A stretch of 64,000 nt of DNA from Sepioteuthis lessoniana (GCA_963585895.1 OY757904.1:161094742-161158741); one strand, 5' to 3'; counted from the stretch's first letter, positions 11,228-22,549 are shown. Made by a program: numbers and translations. Notes: generated by a model from the sequence alone, not told the origin.

Positions 11228-12245
11228 ATCCCAAAACGGGGTTTTATTTTCGCTCGTGTGAAAACGGGGCAGGTTGGCACTTGATCCCTTGTAGAATAAG
11301 TCCTCGTTCAGAGTTTTTCTCTCAGGCATATAAGAACTGGCATATTATGTGAGGGATTAATTTAGGGCTAGACTGACCGCCGCTGGCAAGGGGTTCCAAA
11401 TTTCACACTATCCACACACCCACCAGGTCGCTTTCCTTCCTCCCCTAGACAATGGAAGATATGGACCTCTAGGTTGAGACGTAATAATATTATATTGTAG
11501 TAGTCGGCAACTCCTGTTTCCCGTGTGATATTTTAAAGGAATTTATAGGACAATTTTAAGCAAGATAACATAAGGCGACGTGAAGCTGGAAAAGAAACAT
11601 GAAGTAACAAATTCGGAGAAGACAATGCAAATAACAACTTCGACCATGTGGGAACATTAGAATACATGAATCTTTTACTATACAAAGATATACACCTTCA
11701 AAGTGTCAAATACATAATATTTGAACAGTCCATGAACATAAATGTCTTTCTTCTTTTCTTTTCTTTCGTTTTCCTTCAAATTGAGAGAGAGGGGGGGGTA
11801 CATAAAATTGGGTATAAGGAGAAATGGTCCCAAAGTTTACTTATCTTTTTTCTTTGATGGAGTTCCTGTAGAGAATCTTTCTTCTTTTACGGGCTAGTAG
11901 ACTTTATCTTATTTTTAACACTGGTTTGAAGAAAATGGCTTCTTCGTGTCTCGCAGAATTTCTTCGTCTTCTTTTACCCGGAGTACTTGGCTTTTGGTTC
12001 TGTCTCCTACGAACCCTGTCCAACGACTAACTTTCTAAATTATCTATTTTCGCTGACGGGAAGGAGTCCCCACTTCCGTTTTAGGGTCCCAGCCAATCGT
12101 TTGGCTTCTACCTTCTTCCTTCCAGTGTCAGGCGACCCAAGTGAGGTCACCAAGTATAAACATCTGTGGGTCTCCCCTCTGTGACCTACATTCTTTCTTA
12201 ACGGTCATTCTTTGACGGCTTGCAACTGTTAATTCAAACAAGACA
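11228..12245. repeat. Interspersed repeat E, copy 2
   Basis: Collinear with 2520-3660: the TTTATTTTCGCTCGTGTGAA stretch, GGGGCAGGTTGGCACTTGAT, CTAGACTGACCGCC, AATGGAAGATATGGACC, and GACCTACATTC near the end. It lacks the 40-bp expansion and the long GA run of copy 1. No coding capacity seen. Confidence 0.8.
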
Positions 12246-12325
12246 CCACGTGACAGTAAGAAGTAGGTGAATTAAAATTTTCCTTTTTCCGAAACTACTT
12301 GACTCTTTAAAACTAGAAATACAAT

Positions 12326-12330
<5 letters not shown>

Positions 12331-12371
<41 letters not shown>
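12331..12371. repeat. (TA)n microsatellite
   Basis: A pure TA run, followed by AAATAAATAAAT-type sequence. Confidence 0.97.
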
Positions 12372-12374
<3 letters not shown>

Positions 12375-12439
12375 ATAAATAAATTAATAAATAAATAAAG
12401 AGTGCTCGATATCATCGATTGAGAGTATTTGAGATAACG

Positions 12440-12516
12440 AAGACAACAAATGGTGGTCGGCAGCTATCAGTCTCTAGCCTATGCCAAACACTGTTGACTC
12501 TATGTCTACGTTGTCC

Positions 12517-12566
<50 letters not shown>

Positions 12567-12572
12567 GTATAT
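12440..12572. repeat. Microsatellite-seeding repeat, half copy with (AC)n(AT)n
   Basis: CCAAACACTGTTGACTCTAT then GTCTACGTTGTCC is followed immediately by (AC)n and (AT)n. The same core lies at 47374-47404, where it forms one arm of a fold-back. Confidence 0.75.
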
Positions 12573-13110
12573 ATCAGTGGTGACCCTGGGGATAGGGCTT
12601 TTCTGGCTCAGCACGAAGAACTATTCTTTAAAGTCTATTTCGAAGCAATAAAAATTCTCTTGGAACAAGTCATTTTTTTTTTTCTTTATTTTGGATGGAC
12701 TCAACCGACTGATTTGAACTACATATTTTAACTCACGAACTTTTATAGTTTTTTTTTTATTCTTATGTCTTCAAATGTTGATTCTTTGACAATGGTCATA
12801 ATAATAATGTCATGCGAAAAAGAAAAAATAACGTGGTTAGTCGTTTCGGGCCCATGAAAATCAGAAGAAAAACAATTGAAATCAAACGAATAGTTTTCTA
12901 GCTGAAATGAAAAAATAATCTTTTAAAAATCTCAAATGTGTTTTACTTTCAAAGAATATATTATTGTTTCAACTTAACCGCAAAATGTTGACTGAAAATA
13001 ATCTTTTTTCTGGATGTTATATTATATTATGAATGGAATTTAATAATACGACATCGGACCCAAAATATTCAAGCCTTATCTAAGTTCTGTGTGTGTGCTT
13101 CTATGAATGT
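12573..13110. other. AT-rich sequence, no recognised feature
   Basis: No recognised gene or element. Confidence 0.5.
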
Positions 13111-13190
13111 ATATGTGTCCGCGTGAGTATGTGTGTCCGCGTGAGTATGTGTGTCCGCGTGAGTATGTGTGTCCGTGTGAGTATGTATGT
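13111..13190. repeat. 18-bp minisatellite, about 4 copies
   Basis: The unit GTGTGTCCGCGTGAGTAT is repeated, with variants at both ends. Confidence 0.93.
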
Positions 13191-13427
13191 CAGTGATCTC
13201 GCAAGGTCTTAACACGAATCGAAGACATTTGTTGTGAAGAATACAACAGATAAAGAGAAAATATCACTTTGATGTTTGTAGAGTGGTTTGTTGTCAGGTA
13301 TCAGCAGTGCAAACCTACCCAGGCACAGAGATTGGATGAACTGTATTTAGAAAAAATGTGGTTGAATGCTAAAATTCATTTTATATCCTAACTTATACAT
13401 ATAATTGTAACTTACTAAGCTTTTTTA

Positions 13428-13500
13428 TTTGATGTGGCACAAGGCCATATGAATCTTTGCTAGTCAAGCTTGATAACCATTACACCAACTGATGTGCCGA
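13428..13500 (-). mobile_element. SINE-C remnant, internally deleted
   Basis: Contains the 3'-region motif GATGTGGCACAAGGCCA joined to the reverse complement of the tRNA-like head (GATAACCATTACACCAAC). Most of the body is missing. Confidence 0.6.
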
Positions 13501-13567
13501 AAAGTATACATATAGTAAATAATGGTAAAAATGGGAGCCCGAGTAAAATTGATGACCTAGAGTTGCT

Positions 13568-13604
<37 letters not shown>

Positions 13605-13605
13605 C
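13568..13605. repeat. (AC)n(AT)n microsatellite
   Basis: An AC run followed by a short TA run, abutting the 3' side of the SINE-C copy. Confidence 0.95.
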
Positions 13606-13885
13606 CCAACCCCTTCACACGCGCAGGATATGTCACAAGGCCAATTTTTAAGCGGATTTTAACAGGTTTGAATTCAGTTTTCCTTCTTCTGAACCGGTTG
13701 CCATACCAAGGTTTAAGATCCCAATCTACCTTATTATTTACCCATAGCTTGGGAAGGATAGTTAGATTTATACCTTTCCCAAGAATATTAGAGCTATATG
13801 AAATGCAAACATCCTCGTCGAGGATTTGAACTTAGGTCGCCGTGTCCATTTCCTATGACGATAACCGTTACACCACGATATATGT
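13606..13885 (-). mobile_element. tRNA-derived SINE, family C
   Basis: On the minus strand the head reads GTGGTGTAACGGTTATCG (A box) and AAGTTCAAATCCTCG (B box). It is followed by a body whose plus-strand landmark is TTATTTACCCATAGCTTGGG, and it ends near ACCCAACCCC. Copies also lie at 22741, 32190, 48705, 50393 and, as a head only, 53641. Confidence 0.88.
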
Positions 13886-14870
13886 CAGAAAAATGACGAT
13901 CCTAAATGCTTTCACAAACAATTTATTTAAATTCCAAACAATAAAATACAAGGTTTCCTCTTCGAAGTCATCTCCCCAGAGTCTAATGCACCTTCACATC
14001 CTTCTCTGCCATGCTTCTATGCCCTGCTGGAAGGATCTTTCTTGGATGCCTCTCAGATCCGTTGTTACTGACCTCTTGATTGCCTCCACGCTTTCAAAAC
14101 GGGTCTCCAAAATAATCTTGAGTTTTGGAAAAGAAAAAAGTCACTCGTAACAAGATCAAGAAAGAAATTTGTTCTAGTACGCCTGTGTTCTTCGCGGCCA
14201 GGGACTGCTGGATGCTCAGGCCGTTGTAAGTAGTTGCATTGTCGCGGTGAAGCTGCAACGATTTGTCTAGCCACATCTCTTGTTGCTTCTCGCGCAGTGA
14301 GTGAAGCGTACACCGGGGGATCTTGTGGACTTTATTTTGCACTTGGTTTCCGGGTTGTACGCCAGAATCTGTTTCATCATCAGTGAGGACTCTAAAGAGA
14401 AAGCTTGGTTCAGTTTTAAGACAATCGATGATGTCCTGATACACTTGCTTGCGGTGCCTCTTTTGATAATCATTCAGCAGTGTTGGCACATTTTCTGCGC
14501 AGGCTTTCCATCCACTCAAATCTTCGATGATAATCTTCCAGATACTCATATTTCATGTCCAGCTGACTTGCGATCACCTGAAGAATCAATCGACGATCAC
14601 CACACACCACTTACCTTTTTTCGCTTGACGTTGACCTTAGTCCTGCTTGCTGAAGCACACCCCCGCTACAGGCTCTTTGAGTAATCCCTCACCTCTTCGT
14701 ACCCCTTTCGCCACTCAAAAACATGAATGCGTGACATGGTGTTATATTTACTTACATGGTGAGGCATTTCAGGTCCTTATGATGGAGTTTTCCCCAACCA
14801 GAGCCAAAATTTCCGGCTTATTCATCACTATATTCATCGTTTGATCGTCAGTGCTCATTGTTGAATGACC
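13886..14870 (-). pseudogene. mariner-like transposase, decayed and internally deleted
   Basis: Read from right to left, 14870-14640 holds the N-terminal DNA-binding region (HVFEWRKGYEEVRD, then SRTKVNVKRKKV). 14549-14094 holds the catalytic part: TDDETDSGVQPGNQVQNK, where mariners have the first catalytic aspartate in a TGDETW-like motif; then LHRDNATTYNGLSIQQ, with the second aspartate in an HxDNA motif; then, after a frameshift, TSDFFLFQNSRLFW, with the third. Between the first and second motifs about 25 residues remain where the family has roughly 90, so the central segment is deleted. Several stops also break the frame. It is non-functional. Confidence 0.88.
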
Positions 14871-15033
14871 TGAAGAGGAACTGTAAATAAAAGCATGAAA
14901 AATAAAATGGTTGTAGGAAGCTCAGATTACAGATATATCCTCCCCAGATATCATGTTAGATGATAATATAATACACTTTTCTTTCGTTCATCCATAGCTC
15001 TCATAACACACCCAGTCCCATTACTTAACAGAC

Positions 15034-15037
<4 letters not shown>

Positions 15038-15075
<38 letters not shown>
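15038..15075. repeat. (AT)n microsatellite
   Basis: A pure AT run. The minus-strand frame across it (15021-15203) is an accident of the repeat. Confidence 0.97.
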
Positions 15076-15078
<3 letters not shown>

Positions 15079-16015
15079 CGAAGGATGTTGGACCTTACTA
15101 AAGTCGATAATTTATCATTTTTCGAAATGATCTGAGAAAAAAATGTCATTCTTATTTGAATTTTCGCATCAATTCGCAATTTAAATTGAAAATAAGAATT
15201 CAATTACCCGAATGTTTGCCTTGGCTTTCTTCGCAATCCTTCTGTTCGTTCTTCATTGAATAATAGAAATTGACGCTTCCACAATAATTGTTACTCTTGA
15301 TAAGGATCATCTTTTTTACATATTTTATTTATTTATTTACAAGAATTGTTGTCGACAACAAAGTTTCTTGTTTACATAATCGTATTATTCTATTTAGATT
15401 TAACTCTTTAGAAAATTCTGAAAATTTGCTTTCAGATTTCTATTTATGATTTTTTTTTAATTTGATTCTTCTTAAGTGAGGTTTGAAACAACAACATCAC
15501 TCAATAAATTTTCGAAATAAAAAAAAATCCAATCTAAATTGTAATTGATGGCACAGTTCCCGTCAAAAATAACTGGATTATTGTTTATTTAGACATTTCT
15601 TCCAATGATGAAAGTGTAGTATCTGTTCTACCAAAATCAGAATGTTTTCCGGTAAATATGGATCATTTTGAATTATATCAATGACACTTTCTAATTACTG
15701 TTTAATGAAAATTCTCTATCTTATGGCAACACAAGTCATTGTTACTTCAAGTTATGCATCAATTAAAAGTCACATTTCTCTATGGAGGCAACAAGTTGCC
15801 CTAACGCACATTATTATTATAATTATTATTAGAAAAAGAGCACATCATTGTGATATTTAAATTAAAGCAAAACACTTCAAATGCTCTAACAGAGAATAAA
15901 GCAATTTTCAATCCAATCTGCATACGAAATGTCATTTAGTGAGGATTACGAGTAATTAGTGACAGTGTTAATCATTTAGGATCACTATATAATGAAGGTA
16001 ATTATAAAATACTAA
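15076..16015. other. AT-rich sequence, no recognised feature
   Basis: AT-rich, with an imperfect ATT-repeat tract at about 15809-15832. No gene or known element seen. Confidence 0.5.
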
Positions 16016-16470
16016 TTAGAATCCTTCATTCCCAAAACAGAAGCAGCAGTATCACTATGGTCAGCTATTAACTTTGAAATGTTCATTAGAATCCTTCATT
16101 CCTTCCGAAATAGAAGCACCAATATCCTCATGGGGGTGTCCTCGTGGTGTAATGGTTAAAGCGATGGACTGTGGAATCGGAGTAAGTGGGCTCGAACTCC
16201 AGTCGCGCTATTACGTTCACTTTCGGACAAATGCCCTAGGGAAAGGAATAGAACCTCCTTATCCTTCCAGCTATGGGTTAAATAGTACCACTACTTTTCT
16301 TCTAGAAGGGTGGATTTGGCATTAGATGACCCAAGAAGGTTGATATGCCATTAAACAAACAAACCAAACCAAACCAATATTATCATAGACAGCTGTTAAC
16401 TATGCAATGTTAAGTAGAAACCTTCACTCCTTCCAAAATAGAAATATCATTATCATCATGGACCGTTATG
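16016..16470. repeat. About 70-bp repeat, 3 copies, interrupted by SINE-A
   Basis: AGAATCCTTCATTCC, then CAGAAGCAGCAGTATCA or close variants, occurs at about 16018, 16086 and 16420. The SINE at 16132-16376 lies between the second and third copies. Confidence 0.75.
16132..16376 (+). mobile_element. tRNA-derived SINE, family A (best copy)
   Basis: The head reads CGTGGTGTAATGGTTAAAGC (A box) and GGGCTCGAACTCCAGTCGCG (B box). The body includes ATTACGTTCACTTTCGGAC, AGCTATGGGTTAAATAGTAC and TTCTTCTAGAAGG. The tail is TTTGGCATTAGATGACCC, then TTGATATGCCATTAAAC and CAAACC repeats. A likely imperfect target duplication, ACCAATAT plus about 6 bp, flanks it at 16118 and 16369. The best-preserved SINE-A in the window; a translatable head (GVMVKAMDCGIGVSGLELQS) is accidental. 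Confidence 0.93.
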
Positions 16471-16800
16471 AAATGATGAATCCTGTGGATTAAAGAGATG
16501 AAACGATTTAATAAGTTTTTTTCAAACTTCGACTGTGTATCTCTGACAATATGTATCAATGAAGCAAGTCGACCCGAAAAGTCATTAAAATTGTTTTACG
16601 ATAGATCCAATCATAAGATCATCGAAGAATCAATGATGATAAAACGTTTGTTTTGTTAACATTATTGTCATGTCAGTATTTATCCTCAGAGCTATCAAAA
16701 ATCTGAAAAATTTATATTGCTACTATATATCTAGAACAATATTTTATTGATGTAGATCTCACATAAGTGGAATAAGCGTTTACAAAGCTTACTCTGATCT
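16471..16800. other. No recognised feature
   Basis: AT-rich filler. Confidence 0.45.
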
Positions 16801-17095
16801 GGCAAAAGTTCACTAATGTGAGGGACAAAGTGAGGATAATACTCATTGTAAAATAGTCAGGATGTGACGCACGAAGTAAGGATAGTACTCATTGTAAAAT
16901 ACACAGAATGGGAGGCACGAAGTAAGAATAATACTCATTGTAAAATAGTTCAAATGTGAGGCACGAAGTAAGGATAGCACTCATTATAAAATAGATAGAA
17001 TGTGAGGCACAAAGTAAGGATAGTACTCATAGTAAAATACACAGAATGTGAGGCACGAAGTAAGAATAATACTCAGTGTAGAATAGTCAATAGTC
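16801..17095. repeat. 46-bp tandem array, about 6 copies
   Basis: The unit includes GTGAGGCACGAAGTAAGGAT and TACTCATTGTAAAATAG. ACTCATTG-type marks recur at 16841, 16887, 16933, 16979, 17025 and 17071, a constant 46-bp spacing. Confidence 0.95.
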
Positions 17096-17404
17096 AGAAA
17101 GGTTTGCTAAACTCGATCGCAAAAGCATTGTTTAGCAGTAGGTTCCCGACGCATTTTTGAAAATAACAAACAATTTTCTGAATTTATTTCGATTGTTTGG
17201 TTCGGCTATATTTATGCAAAGAATAAAAATATAGTCTTACACATTTTAAGCTTCTAATTGCTGGATCAATATTAGATACATGCCTACGGTCATTCTATTG
17301 CAATGTTATATTTTGGTCTTCTTGAAACAGATTTAGCCGAATATTTGCCTGAAACCTGCACAAAGCAGTCATCCATTATGGACTGAATTATTGAGATGAA
17401 ATAT
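17096..17404. other. No recognised feature
   Basis: Nothing recognisable. Confidence 0.45.
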
Positions 17405-17851
17405 TATTTTACTCATGTGAGAGTTTTTTTCCCACCAGCGTTATCTCATGTCTTCCGCAGGAGTTTGAGTGACAGCAAGTCTTCTCAAGTCTCCGGGACT
17501 CTTCTCAGTATTCTGGTCGATCTCAACAATGCTGTTGTTTGAATGCTCTCCACTCTTCCTCTTATTTCCAAGTCCTCCAGTCTCTGCACCAAACCTTTGG
17601 TGACTGTACCGAGTACGCCAATTACAGTTGGTATCACCGTCTCTTTCATGTTCTATAATTGTTCATATTTTTTCAAGTCTCCGATTAGGTCCTGGTATTT
17701 ATCTCTCTTTCACTTTATTTCAGTTTTATCCTATGGCCAGCCGGAAAGGCAAAGTCCACTATTCGACGGGTCCCCTTTTTTTCTTGACTATCACTTGGTC
17801 TGGTCGTTGGGCCAAGATTAGGGGATCTGCTTTTATCTCATATTGAGATGA
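17405..17851 (-). pseudogene. R4/Dong-like LINE 3' end (stack copy 1)
   Basis: The left edge carries ATATTATTTTACTCATGTGA before the 3'-end motif AGAGTTTTTTTCCCACCAGC. Read on the minus strand it runs through the C-terminal tail to the start of the endonuclease region (17815-17760) and stops at about 17850, where a TTATCATTATTATTATC tract begins the next copy. 5' truncated and frameshifted. Confidence 0.82.
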
Positions 17852-18264
17852 GATATTATCATTATTATTATCATTATCTCCATTGGAGTTTTTCACATCA
17901 GCTGACGCTGATGGTTTTTCACTGAAGATTGAGTGACAGCAAGTCTCCTCAAGTCTCCAGGACTCTTCTCAGTATTCTGGCCGTTCTCAATAATGTTGTT
18001 GTTTGGATGGTCTTTACTCGTCCGCAAACTTCCAAGTCCTCCAGTCCCTTTAATAATCCTTTAGTTACTGTATCAAAAGCACCAATCACAATTGTTATAA
18101 TTGTCAACTTCATGTTCCACAGTTTGTTTGTTTTTTTCAATTCTCGAGCAAGATCGAGGTATTTATCCTTCTTTTCATGTTCTTTCAGTTTTATTCTGTG
18201 GTTAGCCGGATCAGCAATGTCGACAATTTTGCAATTTCTCTTTTTCTTTTTGTTGATTATTATA
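17852..18264 (-). pseudogene. R4/Dong-like LINE 3' end (stack copy 2)
   Basis: Positions 18140-17949 encode NKLWNMKLTIITIVIGAF, then LLRTARILRRVLET, the C-terminal tail in good condition. The copy is 5' truncated at 18264, exactly in the element's own ATAATAATCAAC (minus strand) segment of the endonuclease region, where copy 3 begins with its own TAA-type tract. Confidence 0.88.
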
Positions 18265-20460
18265 AGGTTATTATTTACTCATTAGAGTTTTCACATCAGC
18301 CTAAGCTGATGGTATTTCACTGGAGGTTGAGTGACAGCAAGTCTCCTCAAGTCTCCAGGACCCTTCTCAGTATTCTGGCAGTTTTCAATAATGCTGTCGT
18401 TTGGATGGTCTCCCCTCGGTCGCCAAATTCCAAATCTTCCAGGCCCTTTAATAATCCTTTAGTTACTGTACCAAAAGCACCAATCACAATCGGTATAATT
18501 GTCACCTTCATGTTCCATAGTTTTTTTCAATTCTCTAGCAAGGTCGAGGTACTTATCTCTCTTTTCACCTTCTTTTAGTCTTATTCTGTGGTCCGCCAGG
18601 ACAGCAAAGTCTACAATTTTGCAGATTCTCTTTTTTTGTTGATTATTATGAGATCTGGTCTTCGGGCCGAGATTAGGTGATCCGTTTGTATATCAAAGTC
18701 CCACGGGAGTTTGTGTGTATCATTTTCTAGGACAGGTTCTGGGTTGTGCATATACCATTTGTTGGCATGGTGAAATTTAAATTCCTTGCACATTTCCCAG
18801 TGGATCACCTTGCCCACACCGTCATGTACTCCTTCTGTGCCAATTTGCTACATTCGCTTGTTATGTGATTGATGGTTTCATCTCTGTCACCACATAGTCT
18901 GCACTTGCTATTTTGTTGCGTCTTATCTATCCTCGCTTTGATATGGTTGGGTCTTATGGCGCTGTTTTGTCATTAGGAGAGATTCTGTTTCTCTCTTAAA
19001 GTTTCCTTTCCTTTGCCATGTCCAGGTTTTGTCGTACGAGATGTTGTTTATTAGTCTTTTAAAGCGCCCATGGAGTTGTTTTTCCTCCCATTTTTGTTTC
19101 CTAGTTTTTGTCATTCTGTTATGTATCATGTTGTCAGTATTGTTTCTGATGGCCGTTATCAGTCCTCCTTCGTGTTTTTCTATGTAGTCTTCGAGTCATT
19201 GTATGGATGCGTCAACGCTGTCTTCGATGCAGGCAAGTCCTCTTCCTCCCTCTTTTCTTGATACATATAGTCTGTCCACGTCGTCTCTGGGATGTAACGC
19301 CTTGTGCATGGTCATTAGTTTTCTAGTTCTTTGGTCCATTTGTCTAAGTTAATCTCTGGTCCATTTGAGAAAGGGTCCCGCGTATCTAACAAGGGGTACA
19401 GCCCAAGTATTTATTCCTTTGATAAGGTTTCAGCTATTTAGTTTTGTCTCGAGTAGTTTTCTAGTTCTCCTGAGATATTCTTTTTGAATTTTGTTTTTCA
19501 TTTCGGCTTGTTTGATTGTGTCAGCCTCCAAGATTCCTAAATATTTGTAGGTCTTGTTTTCTGCAAGCGTTCTGATCTTGTCTTGATTTGGCAGTTCTAT
19601 TTCGTCAGTGAGATGTCGTTTGCCACTTTTCATGACGAGCAAGGCGCATTTTTCAATGCCAAATTCCATCCCTATGTCTTGACTGTATATTCTAATTGTG
19701 TGTAATAGGGTTTCCAGTTCTTTTTCATTTTTTGCAAATAGTTTGATGTCATCCATGTACATTAGGTAGTTGACCATTTCTAGCGATCTACTAAGTTTGT
19801 ATCCGGCCGTGCATTTTCTGAGTATGTGGTTTAGTGGCATCATGGCAATTACGAATAGTAAGGGTGATAATGCATCTCCTTGGAAAATCCCTCTTTGGGT
19901 CTTTGTTTCAGCCAAGCTTTTTCCTCCTGCTGTTAATTCAACTCTCCAGTTTTTCATGTTTTTTTTATGAAGTGTATGGTTTCCTATGATATTTTGTACA
20001 TTTCGAGACAGTTTTTTATCCAGCTTTGTGTAACCATATCGTATGTCTTTTGTAGTCTATCCAGTCCATAGCTCGATTTTTTCGTCTGTTCTTGCTTTCA
20101 TTTAGGATGTGTTTATCTATGTCGATATCTCCTCAGTCTTCTTTCGCTAGAACCTTCTGGTTTATTTCCTCAAGTTTTACTGTTATTTTTCTCTTGTCTT
20201 TTCCATTCTCTTCCCACATATTCTAGGATTTTTCTGTTTTACCATTTTGGCTTGCTTTCGAAAAATTTTTATCTGGGTTTCCAGTCGAGCTTCCCATCCT
20301 GGTTTAGATTGTTTCTTCGTACTTTTTGAGGGGACCCCAATTTTCTCACACACTAATTTCGCTCCTGCATAGATCATTTAATTCAGATATATTATTTGTT
20401 GATATGTAAGGTAGCATTTGATTTATTCTGTTTGTTTCTGTTTGAAGTGTTCTCCATTCT
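18265..20460 (-). pseudogene. R4/Dong-like LINE, longest stack copy
   Basis: A non-LTR retrotransposon reading right to left. 20377-20183 is the N-terminal basic region (AGAKLVCEKIGVPSKSTKKQ). 19957-19430 is an open 175-residue reverse-transcriptase segment with GIFQGDALSPLLF at residues 23-35 and the catalytic YMDD at residues 67-70. 19129-18923 is the linker (RFKRLINNISYDKTWTW). About 18915-18840 gives a CX2CX8HX4C zinc knuckle (CRLCGDRDETINH, then C). 18817-18611 leads into ARRPDLIIINKK, and after a frameshift CKIVDFAV, together the PD...D restriction-like endonuclease signature. Frameshifts and missing RT segments make it non-functional. The right edge abuts TATTATTATTATTATTC. Confidence 0.92.
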
Positions 20461-21040
20461 ATATTATTATTATTATTCTATGAGAGTTTTTCAAACCAAT
20501 GTTAAATGGTGGTCAGTAACAAAGCAAGTCTCTGTAGACTTTCAGTATTCTTCTCAGTATTCTTGCTGTTCTTAAAAATACGGTCGTCTCAATAATCTCG
20601 ATTATTCCTTTGATCTCTTGTTCCACGAGTCTCTTTTCCATACCTTTTTGAATAGTTCCAAGTGAACCAACTACAATTGGCATCAGAGTCAACTTCATGT
20701 TTCACATCATTTGCAGCTTTCAGGAAAGATCCAAATATTTGTCTATCTTTTTTCTTTCCCTTATTTTCATTCGATGGTCCTCTGTAACAAAAAATCCTCT
20801 TGATGTCAAGTTCATCGTTTTTTTTGTTAATTAAAATTCGGTCGGATCTTCAAGACGGGATTAAATGATCTTTTTCTATCTCAAAGTCTTAGAGAATTTT
20901 TTGTGTTTAATCTTCTACGATAGATTCTGATTTGTGCATGTACCATTTGTCAATATAGTCAAATTTTAATTTCTTTCACAATTTCCTGTTTGCTATTTTT
21001 AGTCTAGTTTTTCTTTTCTGCTAGATTGCTGCCTTTAATT
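20461..21040 (-). pseudogene. R4/Dong-like LINE 3' end (stack copy 4)
   Basis: Starts after a TATTATTATTATTATT tract and the 3'-end motif GAGAGTTTTTCAAACC. 20698-20513 encodes MKLTLMPIVVGSLGTIQKGM, the family tail. Traces of the endonuclease region follow to about 20980. More diverged than copies 2 and 3; 5' truncated near an ATTATTATTTC tract. Confidence 0.85.
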
Positions 21041-21574
21041 ATTATTTCTATTTCACTTCTTGAGATTTTTTTTTTACACCAACGTTAGCTGGTGGTATCT
21101 TACTGGCCTGAGTAACAGCAAGACACCTCCGGTTTCCAGGAGTTTTCTAAGTATTCTAGCCGATCTCAACACTCAAAACACTCTTTTTCCAAGCATTTGG
21201 GGACGCTTCCATGTGTACCAACTACAACTGGTATCACCGTCATACTGATGTTCCACAGTTTTTCAACTCTCTAGCGAGGTCGACTCCGTGGTCTGCCAAA
21301 ACATCAAATACCACAAGATAACATGTTCTTACTCAAAACTATGTCAAGTCTTCTGGTCGGTATTAGGTGGTCTGTTTTTATCTTAAGATCACAGCGATTT
21401 TTATACGTTTTATTCTCTTCGACAGGGTATGGTTTATGCATATACCATTTGGTAATATGGCCAAATTTTAATTTCTTGCACAATTCTTAGTGAAACCCCT
21501 TTCCTACCCCGTCATGTCTAGTCTTGTGCTTCTTTTGTTCTAGTTTGCTGCGTTCGCTTATGTGATTAACAGTT

Positions 21575-21580
<6 letters not shown>

Positions 21581-21636
<56 letters not shown>
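21581..21636. repeat. (CT)n microsatellite inside the LINE
   Basis: A pure CT run replacing the segment that reads TCATCTCTGTCACC in other copies, so the short TCTCT motif of the element has probably expanded. Confidence 0.95.
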
Positions 21637-21638
<2 letters not shown>

Positions 21639-21919
21639 ATATCTACACTTGCCATTCTGTTGAGTATTATCAGTTTTTGCTTTAACATAATTGGTCCTGA
21701 TGGCCTGGTTTTCTGTTGCTATTAGAAGAGATTTACAATCTTCGCGGAAGTTTCCCTTTATTTTGCCAGTTCTTCTCGCGTGCAATCTCACCAGTTTGTC
21801 GCTTAAAAAATCCAAACAATTGTTTTTCTTCTCATTTTTGTTTTCCAATTTTTGTTTTTCTTTTGTTTTTTCACGTATTGTCAACTGTGTTGGTGGCTGC
21901 TATAATTAATCATTCTTTA

Positions 21920-22549
21920 TGTTGTATAGCCACATAATAAATATGCATATATACACATATACATGCAGAATACATATTGACGCAATAATAAAAACGAGCG
22001 AAGAGTTCTTTAAAAAATAAACCTCTCACTTTATTTGAAAGGGTTGTGTGTGAGAGGGAGTTGGAGACCAAACAGAACTGCAACATATTTACTCCCACTC
22101 TATTGGCCATAACTGCGTTTCTTTCCCGTTCTCCTGTGCTGTTCAACCGGAAGCCCGGGGGCCCACTCCGCTGGGTGCTGGCTTTCTCTACCACATTTTG
22201 TCACCCACGGGTCTGGTCTCCAAACTAACTGACTTCTTGTCTTCACCGAGTTATATAATAGTTCGATCGCTCACTCAATATCTCCCCATAACTGGCCATC
22301 GGAATGTGTCACTTCCGCCGTCCCCGGAATGGCATGTTTGATCGTCATCAAGCGGAAATAACTGTCATGCAGTTCACAGGTCACTCTCGTCCGGTGCATC
22401 AGTCTGTGACTGTAACGCGGGATTTTACCTTGTCCCAAATTGTCAGCCAAGCCCGCCTACGCGATCTCTCTCCATAACTGGCCATCGGAATGTGTCACTT
22501 CCGCGGTTTTTGGAATGGCATATTTGGCCAGGTCGAAGATCAATATACA
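21920..22549 (-). mobile_element. Solo LTR-like element, minus strand
   Basis: Bounded by TGTTGTATAG on the left and CAATATACA on the right, and interrupting a LINE that resumes on the other side. On the minus strand it resembles the solo LTR at 40728-41388: shared TGGCCA(T)CGGAATGTGTCAC-type stretch, and a polyadenylation-like AATAAAGTGAG at about 22030. A segment of about 50 bp (CATAACTGGCCATCGGAATG) occurs twice inside, at about 22285 and 22472. I could not define a clear target duplication. Confidence 0.75.

Noticed and set aside
16132-16200. Functional tRNA gene
   Set aside because: A and B boxes are present, but the anticodon arm and acceptor stem do not pair properly, and the segment continues into a SINE body found elsewhere in the window.
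19430-19957. Functional host reverse-transcriptase-like gene
   Set aside because: It is one open piece of a LINE copy broken by frameshifts upstream and downstream.
21558-21884. Protein with an Arg-Glu repeat tail
   Set aside because: The repeat is the (CT)n microsatellite read on the minus strand; the rest is LINE linker sequence.
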